A program made the position numbers and the translations under genes. From Rudanella sp. (GTDB taxonomy: Bacteria; Bacteroidota; Bacteroidia; Cytophagales; Spirosomataceae), in contig JAJAYX010000530.1 of assembly GCA_026785985.1 (NCBI GenBank), positions 1-6,435 on the forward strand: a stretch of 6,435 nt of DNA, written 5' to 3'. The notes beneath the pieces were generated by a model that worked only from the letters and a program-made list of their open reading frames with translations, did not search any database and was not told the DNA's origin. Of the stretch, positions 6,434 through 6,435 are shown in pieces. How positions within the stretch are numbered: position 1 is the stretch's first letter; each line of letters starts with the position of its first letter.

Positions 6434-6435
6434 GC

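Overview
The window looks like a chromosomal segment of a Bacteroidota bacterium, most likely a Cytophagales member of the Spirosoma/Dyadobacter type. The pointers are the M14 carboxypeptidase with a long C-terminal extension, the FAS1 (fasciclin) repeat protein, the Bacteroidota-like wording of DNA polymerase I, moderate GC, and palindromic intergenic repeats. The taxon is inferred from protein style, not from a search.

Layout from left to right: (1) 3-2075 (+), the 3' part of a zinc carboxypeptidase (peptidase family M14) with a C-terminal glutamine-amidotransferase-like domain; its start lies left of the window. (2) 2075-2123, a long imperfect hairpin between convergent genes, probably a bidirectional terminator. 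(3) 2122-2325 (-), a decayed C-terminal end of a universal stress protein. (4) 2348-5368 (-), polA (DNA polymerase I). It is split by one in-frame TAG at 4379-4381 into a complete 5'-nuclease (4379-5368) and a complete proofreading/polymerase (Klenow-like) part (2348-4363). (5) 5369-5536, a short intergenic region with a long inverted repeat. (6) 5537-6433 (-), the 3' part of a secreted-type protein with two visible FAS1 domains; its start lies right of the window.

The most interesting object is the interrupted polA. Both halves keep every catalytic motif I looked for, and the reading frame stays open and in register after the stop, so nothing but the single amber codon separates them. The stop overlaps a strong Shine-Dalgarno-like AGGAGG, and an in-frame TTG follows 15 nt after the TAG. 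A DnaN-clamp-type QLDLF motif sits 13 residues before the stop. A perfect 9-bp-arm palindrome is embedded in frame in the linker just after it. This could be a genuine two-polypeptide Pol I (coupled translation or partial readthrough), a recent nonsense mutation, or a sequencing error; the sequence alone cannot decide.

The genes do not form an obvious pathway. polA is housekeeping replication/repair, and the M14 and FAS1 proteins are probably envelope or secreted proteins. I see no CRISPR array, tRNA, rRNA, integrase or transposase.
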